Part shown: positions 6,722-13,496 of the stretch, one piece after another
Numbering within the stretch: position 1 is the first letter of the stretch
Layout: every line of letters starts with the position of its first letter
Assembly: GCA_035704555.1 (NCBI GenBank)
Contig: DASSWT010000217.1
Span: 1 to 13,637, forward strand
Direction: 5' to 3'
Length of the DNA: 13,637 nt
DNA from: Saccharospirillum sp035704555
GTDB taxonomy: Bacteria > Pseudomonadota > Gammaproteobacteria > Pseudomonadales > Natronospirillaceae
Notes under the pieces: model-generated
Databases searched by the model: none
The model's input: the letters and a program-made list of their open reading frames with translations, nothing else
Told to the model about the DNA's origin: nothing
Position numbers and translations under genes: made by a program

Positions 6722-8836
6722 TTGCCCACCGTCGACGCGCTGACCAAGCGGCTCGAATCTTACCTGGCACCGGAAAAGGTGCGCCGGGTGAAACGCGCTT
6801 ATTTTTACGCCGAGCAAGCCCATGAGGGGCAGATGCGGCGCAGTGGTGAGCGGTATATAACCCACCCGCTGGCGGTGGCGAATATCCTGTCGGAAATGCA
6901 CATGGACCATCAAAGCCTGATGGCCGCGATGCTGCACGATGTGATTGAGGATACGGCAGTCACCAAGGAAGCCCTGAGCGAGCAATTTGGTCCGGGTGTG
7001 GCCGAGCTGGTCGATGGCGTTTCCAAGCTGACGCATCTGGAATTCGAGACCAAGAAAGAAGAACAGGCCGAGAACTTCCAGAAAATGGTGCTGGCGATGT
7101 CGAAGGACATCCGCGTCATTCTGGTCAAACTGGCCGACCGGCTGCACAACATGCGCACCCTGGGTGCCATGCCGCCCGAGAAAAAACGCCGCAAGGCGCG
7201 TGAGACGCTCGACATTTACGCACCCATCGCATTGCGCCTGGGCATAAACGACCTGCGTATCGAGCTGGAAAACCTGGCGTTTGAATCCCTCTATCCGCTG
7301 CGATCCAAGCGCATTGCAAAAGCCATCAAACAGAGCCGGGGCCACCGCAAAGAATTGCTGGTGCAGATCCGCCAGGCGTTGCAGGAGCGGATTGAGCACG
7401 AAAAGCTGTCGGTGCAGGTCGTCGGCCGGGAAAAACACCTGTTTTCGATCTACAGCAAGATGCGTGATCAGAGAAAGACGCTGCAGGAAATTCTCGATGT
7501 TTACGGCTTCCGCATCATTACCGATTCGGTCGACGCCTGTTACCGGGTGCTGGGTATCGTGCACAATTTCTACAAGCCGGTGCCGAACCGCTTCAAGGAC
7601 TACATTGCCATCCCCAAGGCCAACGGTTACCAGAGTCTGCACACCACCCTGATCGGCATGAACGGCGTGCCGATCGAGATCCAGATCCGCACCCAGGAAA
7701 TGGAAGACATGGCCAACCACGGGATCGCCGCGCACTGGCTGTACAAGAATGACGATTCCTCCGAGTCGAGCCCGACCCATGCCCGCGCCCGTCGCTGGGT
7801 GAAGGGCTTGCTGGAAATGCAGGAACGGGCCGGCAACCCGGTCGAGTTCATCGAGAACGTCAAGATCGATCTGTTCCCCGACGAAATTTACGTCTTTACC
7901 CCCAAGGGCAAGATTCTGGAAATGCCCAAGGGTGCCACCGCCGTCGACTTCGCCTATGCCGTGCATACCGATATTGGCAACAGCTGCGTCGGCTGTCTGA
8001 TCAACCGCCAGATCGCACCGCTGAGCCAGCCGCTGGAAAGCGGCGATACCATCAAGGTAATTACCGCCCCCGGCGCCCGGCCCAACCCGGCCTGGGTCAA
8101 TTTCGTGATCACCGCCAAGGCCCGGTCGAACATCCGGCATTTCCTGAAGAATCTGAAGCAGGCCGACTCCATTGCCCTGGGTCGCAAGCTACTGAACAAT
8201 TCTCTGAAGAATTTCGATACCGAGCTGGATGCGCTGTCTGAAGAAACCCAGGCCACGCTGCTGCACGAATATGGTCTTGAAAAGATGGACAGCCTGCTCG
8301 AAGACATTGGCCTGGGCAACCGGGTCGCCTATGTGGTGGCGCGCCGCATGCTGAGCCGTGAAGCCCCGCTGGAAGGCAGCGAAAGTCACGATAAGGCGAT
8401 GACGGTCAAGGGGACCGAGGGCCTGCTGATCAGTTACGCCAAGTGTTGCCGGCCGATTCCCGGCGACCCGATAGTCGGAGTGATCAGCAAGGGCAAGGGC
8501 ATGGTGATTCACGTCGACAATTGCCGCAACATTATCGATATGCGCAAAGACCCGGACCGTTGTGTGCACTTGCGCTGGGAAAAGTCGATGGAAGGCGAGT
8601 TCGTGGTCGACCTGCGGGTCGAAATGCGCAATGCCCGGGGCGTTCTGGCGAGTGTCGCCAACGCGGTCTCACAGGCCGATGCCAACATCGAAAGCATCGA
8701 AATGCAGGAGCGCGATGCCACCATCAGCCGCCTGAACCTGACCGTATCGGTAGCCAGCCGCCAACATCTGGCCCGGGTAATTCGTCGCCTGCACAGCCTC
8801 AAGCCGGTCGGTCGAATCGAGCGAGTGCAAAGCTAA
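6722..8836 (+). CDS. spoT: Bifunctional (p)ppGpp synthetase/hydrolase SpoT
   Basis: This cytoplasmic enzyme makes and degrades the alarmone (p)ppGpp. I place the start at TTG 6722, giving 704 residues (E. coli SpoT 702) and an N-terminus that aligns with other SpoT proteins; GTG 6641 and TTG 6707 are alternatives and none has a good ribosome site. Numbered from 6722: HD hydrolase domain with THPLA (His48), His72-Asp73 in HDVIEDT and LADRLHNMRT; synthetase domain with RFKD (290-293), the RXKD version typical of bifunctional enzymes rather than RelA EXDD, and EIQIRT (319-324); TGS domain at about 384-443; paired cysteines 575-576 in AKCCRPIPGDP; C-terminal ACT domain from about 628. Both activities look intact. 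With a terminator 87 nt upstream it needs its own promoter or read-through; I could not find a convincing promoter. Confidence 0.95.
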   Translation: MPTVDALTKRLESYLAPEKVRRVKRAYFYAEQAHEGQMRRSGERYITHPLAVANILSEMHMDHQSLMAAMLHDVIEDTAVTKEALSEQFGPGVAELVDGVSKLTHLEFETKKEEQAENFQKMVLAMSKDIRVILVKLADRLHNMRTLGAMPPEKKRRKARETLDIYAPIALRLGINDLRIELENLAFESLYPLRSKRIAKAIKQSRGHRKELLVQIRQALQERIEHEKLSVQVVGREKHLFSIYSKMRDQRKTLQEILDVYGFRIITDSVDACYRVLGIVHNFYKPVPNRFKDYIAIPKANGYQSLHTTLIGMNGVPIEIQIRTQEMEDMANHGIAAHWLYKNDDSSESSPTHARARRWVKGLLEMQERAGNPVEFIENVKIDLFPDEIYVFTPKGKILEMPKGATAVDFAYAVHTDIGNSCVGCLINRQIAPLSQPLESGDTIKVITAPGARPNPAWVNFVITAKARSNIRHFLKNLKQADSIALGRKLLNNSLKNFDTELDALSEETQATLLHEYGLEKMDSLLEDIGLGNRVAYVVARRMLSREAPLEGSESHDKAMTVKGTEGLLISYAKCCRPIPGDPIVGVISKGKGMVIHVDNCRNIIDMRKDPDRCVHLRWEKSMEGEFVVDLRVEMRNARGVLASVANAVSQADANIESIEMQERDATISRLNLTVSVASRQHLARVIRRLHSLKPVGRIERVQS

Positions 8837-8881
8837 TTATTCAAGTTTCGGAGTTTGGGTTATCTTTGGTGCCAGGAATCC

Positions 8882-8994
8882 GTGTCAGGCACCGGGTACA
8901 CCTATCCGGGGTCGGCGTGGACCCATCCATGGGGCCTAGGCTTCGGCATCCATGCCTCAGACTTCCCCGGATAGGTATACCCGGCACCTGACAC
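8882..8994 (+). repeat. Large nested palindrome, copy A
   Basis: The 30-nt arms 8882-8911 and 8965-8994 match at 27 of 30 positions. The 53-nt centre holds two small palindromes, 8922-8933 (CCCATCCATGGG) and 8945-8956 (GGCATCCATGCC), each with a TCCA centre. Weaker outer complementarity (about 8850-8861 with 9013-9023, one bulge) suggests that the whole unit is longer. It begins 45 nt after the spoT stop. There is no T-tract, so it is not a standard terminator. Confidence 0.85.
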
Positions 8995-9037
8995 TTAATT
9001 GGTCGCCAACTCTGAATCCAGGGTTTTTCATAGGCTA

Positions 9038-9150
9038 GCGACGGTTGCCAGGGGTGCTCATGAGGGGGTATCTGAGGCATGGATGTCGAAGTTAAGCCTA
9101 CATGGATGTATTCACGGCGCCCCCTCATGAGCACCCCTGGTAGCCGGCGC
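9038..9150 (-). repeat. Large nested palindrome, copy B
   Basis: The 31-nt arms 9038-9068 and 9120-9150 match at 28 of 31. Read on the minus strand, the centre aligns with that of copy A without gaps: small palindromes at 9110-9099 (TACATCCATGTA) and 9087-9076 (GACATCCATGCC) plus a shared TCAGA. The arms differ in sequence from copy A. Only 43 nt separate copies A and B, which point in opposite directions. Confidence 0.85.
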
Positions 9151-9221
9151 GGGTTCAATGCGCTGTAGCCCACTCGAACGCAATTTGCACCGGCAAACCC
9201 GGGAAGTTTCTTCTATTCTCA

Positions 9222-9237
9222 CCAACCTCAGGGTTGG
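9222..9237 (+). other. Small stem-loop in the speE leader
   Basis: CCAACC and GGTTGG form a perfect 6-bp stem with a 4-nt TCAG loop, 11 nt before the speE ribosome site. No T-tract follows. It might affect translation or mRNA stability, but a chance occurrence is possible. I see no convincing speE promoter between copy B and this point: TTGCAC (9185) and TATTCT (9214) are 23 nt apart. Confidence 0.35.
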
Positions 9238-9258
9238 CCATTGTTATCAGGAACACTC

Positions 9259-10122
9259 ATGTCAGTAATGCCCGAAAAAGAAAGCTGGTTCACCGAAGTC
9301 TGGTCACCGGAAGGCTCGGCCTTCTCATTGGAAGTGACCGCCAAATTGCATGAAGAGCAAAGCGCTTTTCAGCATATTGAGATCTATCAGACCCGTCATT
9401 GGGGCAAGCTGATGGTGCTTGATGGGTGTTATATGGTGACCGACAAGGATAACTTTCTGTATCACGAGATGATGACGCACCCGGCGTTGTTTACTCATCC
9501 GGATCCGAAAAAGGTATTGGTTATTGGTGGCGGAGATTGCGGTACGTTGCGTGAAGTCTTGCGTCACCCGGGGCTTGAGCAAGTCTGGCAGGTGGAAATT
9601 GATGAACGGGTGACCCGGCTGTCGGAAATTCATTTTCCCCAGTTGTGCGAAGCCAATGATGACCCGCGGGCCAGTCTTTTGTTCGAAGATGGCATTGCCT
9701 GGATCAAAAACTGCCAGCCGGGCGATCTGGATTTGATCATCGTTGATTCAACCGACCCGGTTGGACCGGCGGCGGGTTTGTTTAACCGGGAATTCTTCGG
9801 TCATTGCCTGCGCGCTTTGGGTGACGATGGTCTGCTGGTGCAGCAAAGCGAGAGCCCGCTGTTCCATACCGACAATCTGATCGCGGAAATGATCGGTGAA
9901 ATGCGGGCCGCCGGGTTTGAATCGCACCATACCCTGCCGTTTCCCCAGCCGATTTACCCGTCGGGTTGGTGGAGCTGCACGCTGGCCAGTAAGGGGCTGA
10001 CGGTGACGGATTTCCGCGAGCAGGCTGCTCGTGACAAGCCGTTTGATACCCGCTATTACAATGCGGATATCCACCTCGGAGCACTTGCTGTGCCTGAATT
10101 CATGAAAACGCTGTACCGGTAG
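9259..10122 (+). CDS. speE: Spermidine synthase (polyamine aminopropyltransferase)
   Basis: It transfers the aminopropyl group of decarboxylated S-adenosylmethionine to putrescine in the cytoplasm, giving spermidine. The 287-residue length agrees with E. coli SpeE (288). Diagnostic segments, numbered from this start: WFTEVW near the N-terminus, the substrate-binding FLYHEMMTH (about 67-75), the nucleotide-type glycine loop VIGGGDCG (about 88-95), the acidic VEID that holds the cofactor (about 111-114), the catalytic-region DSTDPVGPA (about 154-162), and the C-terminal YYNADIH. The start is ATG 9259 with AGGA 6 nt upstream; an in-frame TTG at 9241 lies before the ribosome site. The partner gene speD is not in the window. 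The next gene begins 7 nt after its stop. Confidence 0.95.
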   Translation: MSVMPEKESWFTEVWSPEGSAFSLEVTAKLHEEQSAFQHIEIYQTRHWGKLMVLDGCYMVTDKDNFLYHEMMTHPALFTHPDPKKVLVIGGGDCGTLREVLRHPGLEQVWQVEIDERVTRLSEIHFPQLCEANDDPRASLLFEDGIAWIKNCQPGDLDLIIVDSTDPVGPAAGLFNREFFGHCLRALGDDGLLVQQSESPLFHTDNLIAEMIGEMRAAGFESHHTLPFPQPIYPSGWWSCTLASKGLTVTDFREQAARDKPFDTRYYNADIHLGALAVPEFMKTLYR

Positions 10123-10129
10123 AGCTTTC

Positions 10130-11026
10130 ATGACCCGCTTCGGCCAGGTCACAGGCGCCCGGTGGCTAGCATCTTTATTGAAGCCCGCCAGTTGGGTGGG
10201 GGTGTTGCTGGTGTGGGCGCTGGCTGCTCAGGCCGAAACCGTGCGGGTGGCTTCCTTTAACATTCATTACACCACACCGAACCAGGACGACATTGTCTGG
10301 GATGAGCGGCGTGACGCCGTTCGCCAGGCAATCGGTGAGATGCAGGCTGACATCATTGCCTTTCAGGAAATGGAGACCTTTGTCGGCGGGCATTTCAATA
10401 CCGAGAATATTCAGCTCGACTGGGTGCTACAGCATTACCCCGAATACAGCGTCGGCGCCTATGGTGACCCGGCTAGGTTTCCGATCACTCAGCCGATTAT
10501 TTTCCGGACCGACCGCTTTGTGTTGCGCGACCAGGGCTGGTTTTTCTACTCCGAAACGCCCGATGAGATCTACAGCCGCACCTTTAACGATTCCTACCCG
10601 GCTTTCACCACCTGGGTCGATTTGGAGCATCGCGACAGCGGTAAGCGCCTGGTTGTGGTCAACAACCATTTCGATTATGGCAGTGGTCGTAATCGCAGGC
10701 TGTCGGCCAGGCTGGTCGCCGAGCGTATTGACCCCTGGCTTGATGCCGGTGTGCCTACGGTGGTGCTCGGTGATTTCAACGCCCCTTCCTTCTGGTCGCC
10801 CATGGGGTTTCTGAAAAAGCAGGGGCTGGATTTGTTGCGCCCGGCAGGCAGCACCTTCCACTTTAACCGGGGCTGGAACCTGATTCCTGCCATCGATCAC
10901 ATCATGATCAACACGGCGTTAACGCCGGTTGATCGAATTCAGCGTTTTGATGACGACTATCAGGGAATTTACCCCAGCGATCATTACCCTGTGCTGGTGG
11001 AACTGTCATGGGCCGGTAAACCGTGA
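10130..11026 (+). CDS. Secreted endonuclease/exonuclease/phosphatase-family protein
   Basis: The 298-residue protein has a signal peptide with a long N-region and a hydrophobic core (about 21-34), probably cleaved after AQA (residue 35), so it should be exported to the periplasm or beyond. The DNase I-like fold is shown by its motifs in order: SFNIHY (42-47), the metal ligand in FQEME (Glu80), NNHFDYGSGRNRR with His180, LGDFNAP with Asp215 and Asn217, Asp256-His257, and SDHYP with Asp284-His285. All catalytic residues are present. Members cleave nucleic acids, phosphoinositides, sphingomyelin or other phosphoesters, and the sequence does not settle which. It starts 7 nt after speE with no strong ribosome site, so coupling to speE is likely. 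Confidence 0.85.
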   Translation: MTRFGQVTGARWLASLLKPASWVGVLLVWALAAQAETVRVASFNIHYTTPNQDDIVWDERRDAVRQAIGEMQADIIAFQEMETFVGGHFNTENIQLDWVLQHYPEYSVGAYGDPARFPITQPIIFRTDRFVLRDQGWFFYSETPDEIYSRTFNDSYPAFTTWVDLEHRDSGKRLVVVNNHFDYGSGRNRRLSARLVAERIDPWLDAGVPTVVLGDFNAPSFWSPMGFLKKQGLDLLRPAGSTFHFNRGWNLIPAIDHIMINTALTPVDRIQRFDDDYQGIYPSDHYPVLVELSWAGKP

Positions 11027-11106
11027 ACGGCCCGGCTCCCTGTTTTGCCTGAAATACCGGTAAAATGAAATTCATTGCTTCTTTTACCGACAGAAAAGGA
11101 TCCCGG

Positions 11107-11619
11107 ATGTTGAACCGAATACACCGCCTGTTGTTGACCCCCTGGTACTGGCTGGCCATCGTGCTGGTGGGCCTGGGACTGGAAGGTGTCGCGCTGTTTT
11201 ATCAGCACGTGCTGGACGAGCCGCCCTGCGTTCTGTGCATTCATGCCCGGGTGTGGACCCTGGCTGGCATCATTGCCGGCAGCATCGGCCTGATATTGCA
11301 TCGCCTTTACTGGGCACGCCTGGTGGCGCAACTGGGCGTTGTGATCAGCATTGCCGGGTTGATGGAGCGCAGTTACCGCGCCATGCAGGTCGAGCGCGGC
11401 ACCTATGAGGGCGTGTGTGGCTTCGACCCGGGTTTCCCGAGCTGGATGCCGCTCGATGTCTGGTTTCCGAATGTGTTTGAAGTCTGGACCATGTGTGGCT
11501 ATTCGCCGAATTTTATTCTCGGCCTGACCATGGTCGAAGGTCTGACTTACGGCAGTGCCGTGCTGTTGGCCATTGCCCTGGCGGCGTTGGTGATCCTGAC
11601 TCGCCGGACTTATAAATAG
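11107..11619 (+). CDS. dsbB: Disulfide bond formation protein DsbB
   Basis: This inner-membrane quinone reductase re-oxidises DsbA. The start is ATG 11107, with AAGGA 6 nt upstream; an earlier in-frame ATG at 11065 lacks a ribosome site. With this start the four catalytic cysteines fall at 41, 44, 104 and 130, the same numbers as in E. coli DsbB, and Arg48, the quinone-site arginine, is also in place. The 170-residue protein has four hydrophobic segments; the CVLC pair lies at the first periplasmic loop and the VCG...MCG pair in the second. No dsbA is in the window. Upstream, 80 nt separate it from the nuclease-fold gene. Confidence 0.93.
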   Translation: MLNRIHRLLLTPWYWLAIVLVGLGLEGVALFYQHVLDEPPCVLCIHARVWTLAGIIAGSIGLILHRLYWARLVAQLGVVISIAGLMERSYRAMQVERGTYEGVCGFDPGFPSWMPLDVWFPNVFEVWTMCGYSPNFILGLTMVEGLTYGSAVLLAIALAALVILTRRTYK

Positions 11620-11638
11620 CCCGGAACAAGAACCTATA

Positions 11639-11662
11639 AAGAGGGGCGCGAATGCGCCTCTT
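11639..11662 (+). terminator. Possible terminator hairpin after dsbB
   Basis: GGCGC pairs with GCGCC around a GAAT loop, and the stem continues with AAGA/TCTT after a two-G bulge. No T-tract follows, so it may be an attenuating or mRNA-stabilising hairpin rather than a full terminator. Confidence 0.4.
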
Positions 11663-11734
11663 GAGCAGCACTGGTGTAGAGGTTGGGGCCAATAGTGTCT
11701 ATTCTGTGCAGAGACACATGGACTCAGAACCCTC

Positions 11735-12403
11735 ATGGCAGACAAACCCGAAAACAAGACCGCGACCTTCGAATCCCTGCAGTTGTTGCCCGGTCAACCG
11801 CTGCAATTGGAGATCGACGGATACACTTCCGAGCGTGATCGCAGCGTGTTGGTTGGTTATCGGCCTGGCAAATCCGTGATTGTGACCACACCGCTGGCGC
11901 ACGGCCACCCGATTTCAGTCAAACTCGATACCCAGCTGAATGTCCGGCTGTTCGCTAACAAAATTAACGGTGCCTGCGCCTTTCGTACCCACGTTATTCA
12001 TGTATCGGTCGCTCCTTTTCCGCATTTGCATCTGGCAATGCCCAATCAGTTGTTCCTCGGCGAGGTGCGCAAGGCGGTGCGTGCCAAGGTCAGCGTCCAT
12101 GCGACCCTGGTGTATCAGGGCGAGCGCAATAACGCTGAAATCATCGACCTGAGCACTGATGGCGGCCGATTGCGGGCGCGGGTTCAGGCGATTGATCCGG
12201 GCGAAATCATTACCCTGATCACCAAGCTCGACCTGGGAACGGTTGAAAAAGTGATGCGTTTGCAGGGTGTTGTCCGGTCTTTTGTGCTCGACAGTGAAAA
12301 AGGCACCAGCACCATCGGTTTGCAGTGGCAAAAACTCGAAGAAAACGACGCCATTGCGTTGCAGGCTTATGTATTGACGAGGCTCCATGACAACCCCCAC
12401 TGA
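11735..12403 (+). CDS. YcgR-like PilZ-domain c-di-GMP receptor
   Basis: The 222-residue cytoplasmic protein has a YcgR-N (PilZN)-type beta-barrel at about 20-105 and a PilZ domain at about 108-220. The two c-di-GMP-binding motifs are complete: RxxxR at Arg112-Arg116 (VRKAVR) and DxSxxG at Asp138-Gly143 (DLSTDG). Proteins of this build slow the flagellar motor (YcgR) or act on other surface behaviours when c-di-GMP is bound; no flagellar gene is nearby, so the output is not known. The ribosome site is poor and I found no good promoter in the 115 nt after dsbB. Its end overlaps the pirin gene by 17 nt. A diguanylate cyclase gene lies about 1.1 kb downstream on the other strand. Confidence 0.9.
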   Translation: MADKPENKTATFESLQLLPGQPLQLEIDGYTSERDRSVLVGYRPGKSVIVTTPLAHGHPISVKLDTQLNVRLFANKINGACAFRTHVIHVSVAPFPHLHLAMPNQLFLGEVRKAVRAKVSVHATLVYQGERNNAEIIDLSTDGGRLRARVQAIDPGEIITLITKLDLGTVEKVMRLQGVVRSFVLDSEKGTSTIGLQWQKLEENDAIALQAYVLTRLHDNPH

Positions 12404-13262
12404 TCCACTCATTCTGCGCCCGCGCGAACAGGACCTGATGGGCCTGCCCATCCGCCGGGTTCTGCCCCAGGCGGCCGCCCGGCACTGTGGCCCCTTCGTG
12501 TTCCTGGACCACATGGGTCCGCACATTCTGCCCAAGGGCCAGGGTGTCGATGTGCCGCCCCACCCTCACATTGGTCTGGCTACGGTAACCTGGCTGTTTT
12601 CCGGCAAGATGGTGCACAAGGACTCGCTGGGTAACGATCAGGTGATTGCACCGGGCGATCTGAACTGGATGACGGCAGGCCGCGGCATCGCCCACTCCGA
12701 ACGCAGCCCGGAGTCTGAACGCCAGGCCGACAGCCCTATCGAGGGATTGCAGTTCTGGGTCGCTCAGCCCGAAGCCACCGAAACCGGAGCGCCCCGCTTC
12801 GAGCATGTCGCGGGCAAAGACCTGCCCCACTGGCACGAAGCCGGTGCCGACTGGACTCTGGTCGCCGGTGAATGGCAGGAACACCGTGCCCCGGCCAAGG
12901 TCGACTCGCCTCTGGTACTGCTCGACGGCCGCAGCCAGCAAGCGGGGCAAATCGAACTGAAAAAACCGTCGGATACCTGGCAATGGGGCCTGTATTTACT
13001 GAAGGGAGGGCTCAACGCCCAGCAGCAACCGCTGGAAAAACACCATCTGCTAGTAACCGGCGATACCCTGGCGCTTGACTGGGAAGCGGGCACTCACTTT
13101 GTGGTGTTCGGCGGCGACCCCCTGGGCACGCGACGGATGGACTGGAATTTCGTAGCAACGGACCCTGCCCTGATCGACGACGCCCGACGGCGCTGGCAAA
13201 ACCATCAGTTCGATCCGGTACCCGGCGATGATGGGTATGTGCCCTATCCTTCCAAGAAATAA
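12387..13262 (+). CDS. Pirin family protein
   Basis: This is a 291-residue bicupin. The N-terminal cupin carries the pirin signature: GPFVFLDHMGP (35-45), then VPPHPHIGLATVTW with the metal ligands His59 and His61, and AGRGIAHSE with His103 and Glu105, corresponding to the iron ligands of human pirin (His56, His58, His101, Glu103). The C-terminal cupin (about 160-270) lacks such a set, as is usual. Bacterial pirins have been linked to quercetin 2,3-dioxygenase activity, to pyruvate dehydrogenase control and to redox sensing; which applies here cannot be read from the sequence. Its ATG lies inside the PilZ gene, with AGG 4 nt upstream, so the two are probably translated together. Confidence 0.93.
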   Translation: MTTPTDPLILRPREQDLMGLPIRRVLPQAAARHCGPFVFLDHMGPHILPKGQGVDVPPHPHIGLATVTWLFSGKMVHKDSLGNDQVIAPGDLNWMTAGRGIAHSERSPESERQADSPIEGLQFWVAQPEATETGAPRFEHVAGKDLPHWHEAGADWTLVAGEWQEHRAPAKVDSPLVLLDGRSQQAGQIELKKPSDTWQWGLYLLKGGLNAQQQPLEKHHLLVTGDTLALDWEAGTHFVVFGGDPLGTRRMDWNFVATDPALIDDARRRWQNHQFDPVPGDDGYVPYPSKK

Positions 13263-13280
13263 AGGCGCGTGGAGTATCGT

Positions 13281-13496
13281 GTCATGAGCCAGAAATTCGC
13301 AGAATAAGGTGTCTGATCACCAATGCTTACTTTGGTGCCGTTCGGACCACCGCGCACGCCTACTGAAGGCACGCCGTAAACCCTTCCCTGGGGGCTCGGA
13401 GACCGCATCCATGCGGTCTAACGGCCATCAGTAGGCGCACCCGGTGGTCCTTGGATAATTCAGTGGCTAAACAGTAGCGAATTTCTGGCTCATGAC
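13281..13496 (+). repeat. Large nested palindrome, copy C
   Basis: The outer arms 13281-13300 and 13477-13496 are perfectly complementary over 20 bp; the inner arms 13344-13370 and 13424-13450 match at 23 of 27. The centre aligns with copy A and contains 13381-13392 (CCC...GGG) and a perfect 9-bp stem at 13400-13419 around CATCCATG. A further 6-bp hairpin, CACCAA/TTGGTG, lies at 13318-13337. The right outer arm ends on the base before the stop codon of the convergent cyclase gene. Confidence 0.88.

Noticed and set aside
6704..8140. Long open frame on the minus strand, 478 codons
   Set aside because: It lies wholly antisense to spoT, whose protein is clearly conserved; the frame is open because of codon bias and the product resembles nothing.
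8882..9150. Palindromes A and B as ordinary terminators, integron attC sites or insertion-sequence ends
   Set aside because: No T-tracts, no cassette gene or integrase, no transposase and no flanking target duplications are visible.
8841..9173. Minus-strand open frame of 110 codons
   Set aside because: It consists of the palindromes A and B and their spacer; the arms explain the sequence and there is no ribosome site or recognisable protein.
11061..11106. Earlier dsbB start at ATG 11065 and a TAAAAT -10 box there
   Set aside because: No ribosome site for that ATG and no -35 at a workable distance; starting at 11107 puts all four cysteines at the E. coli positions.
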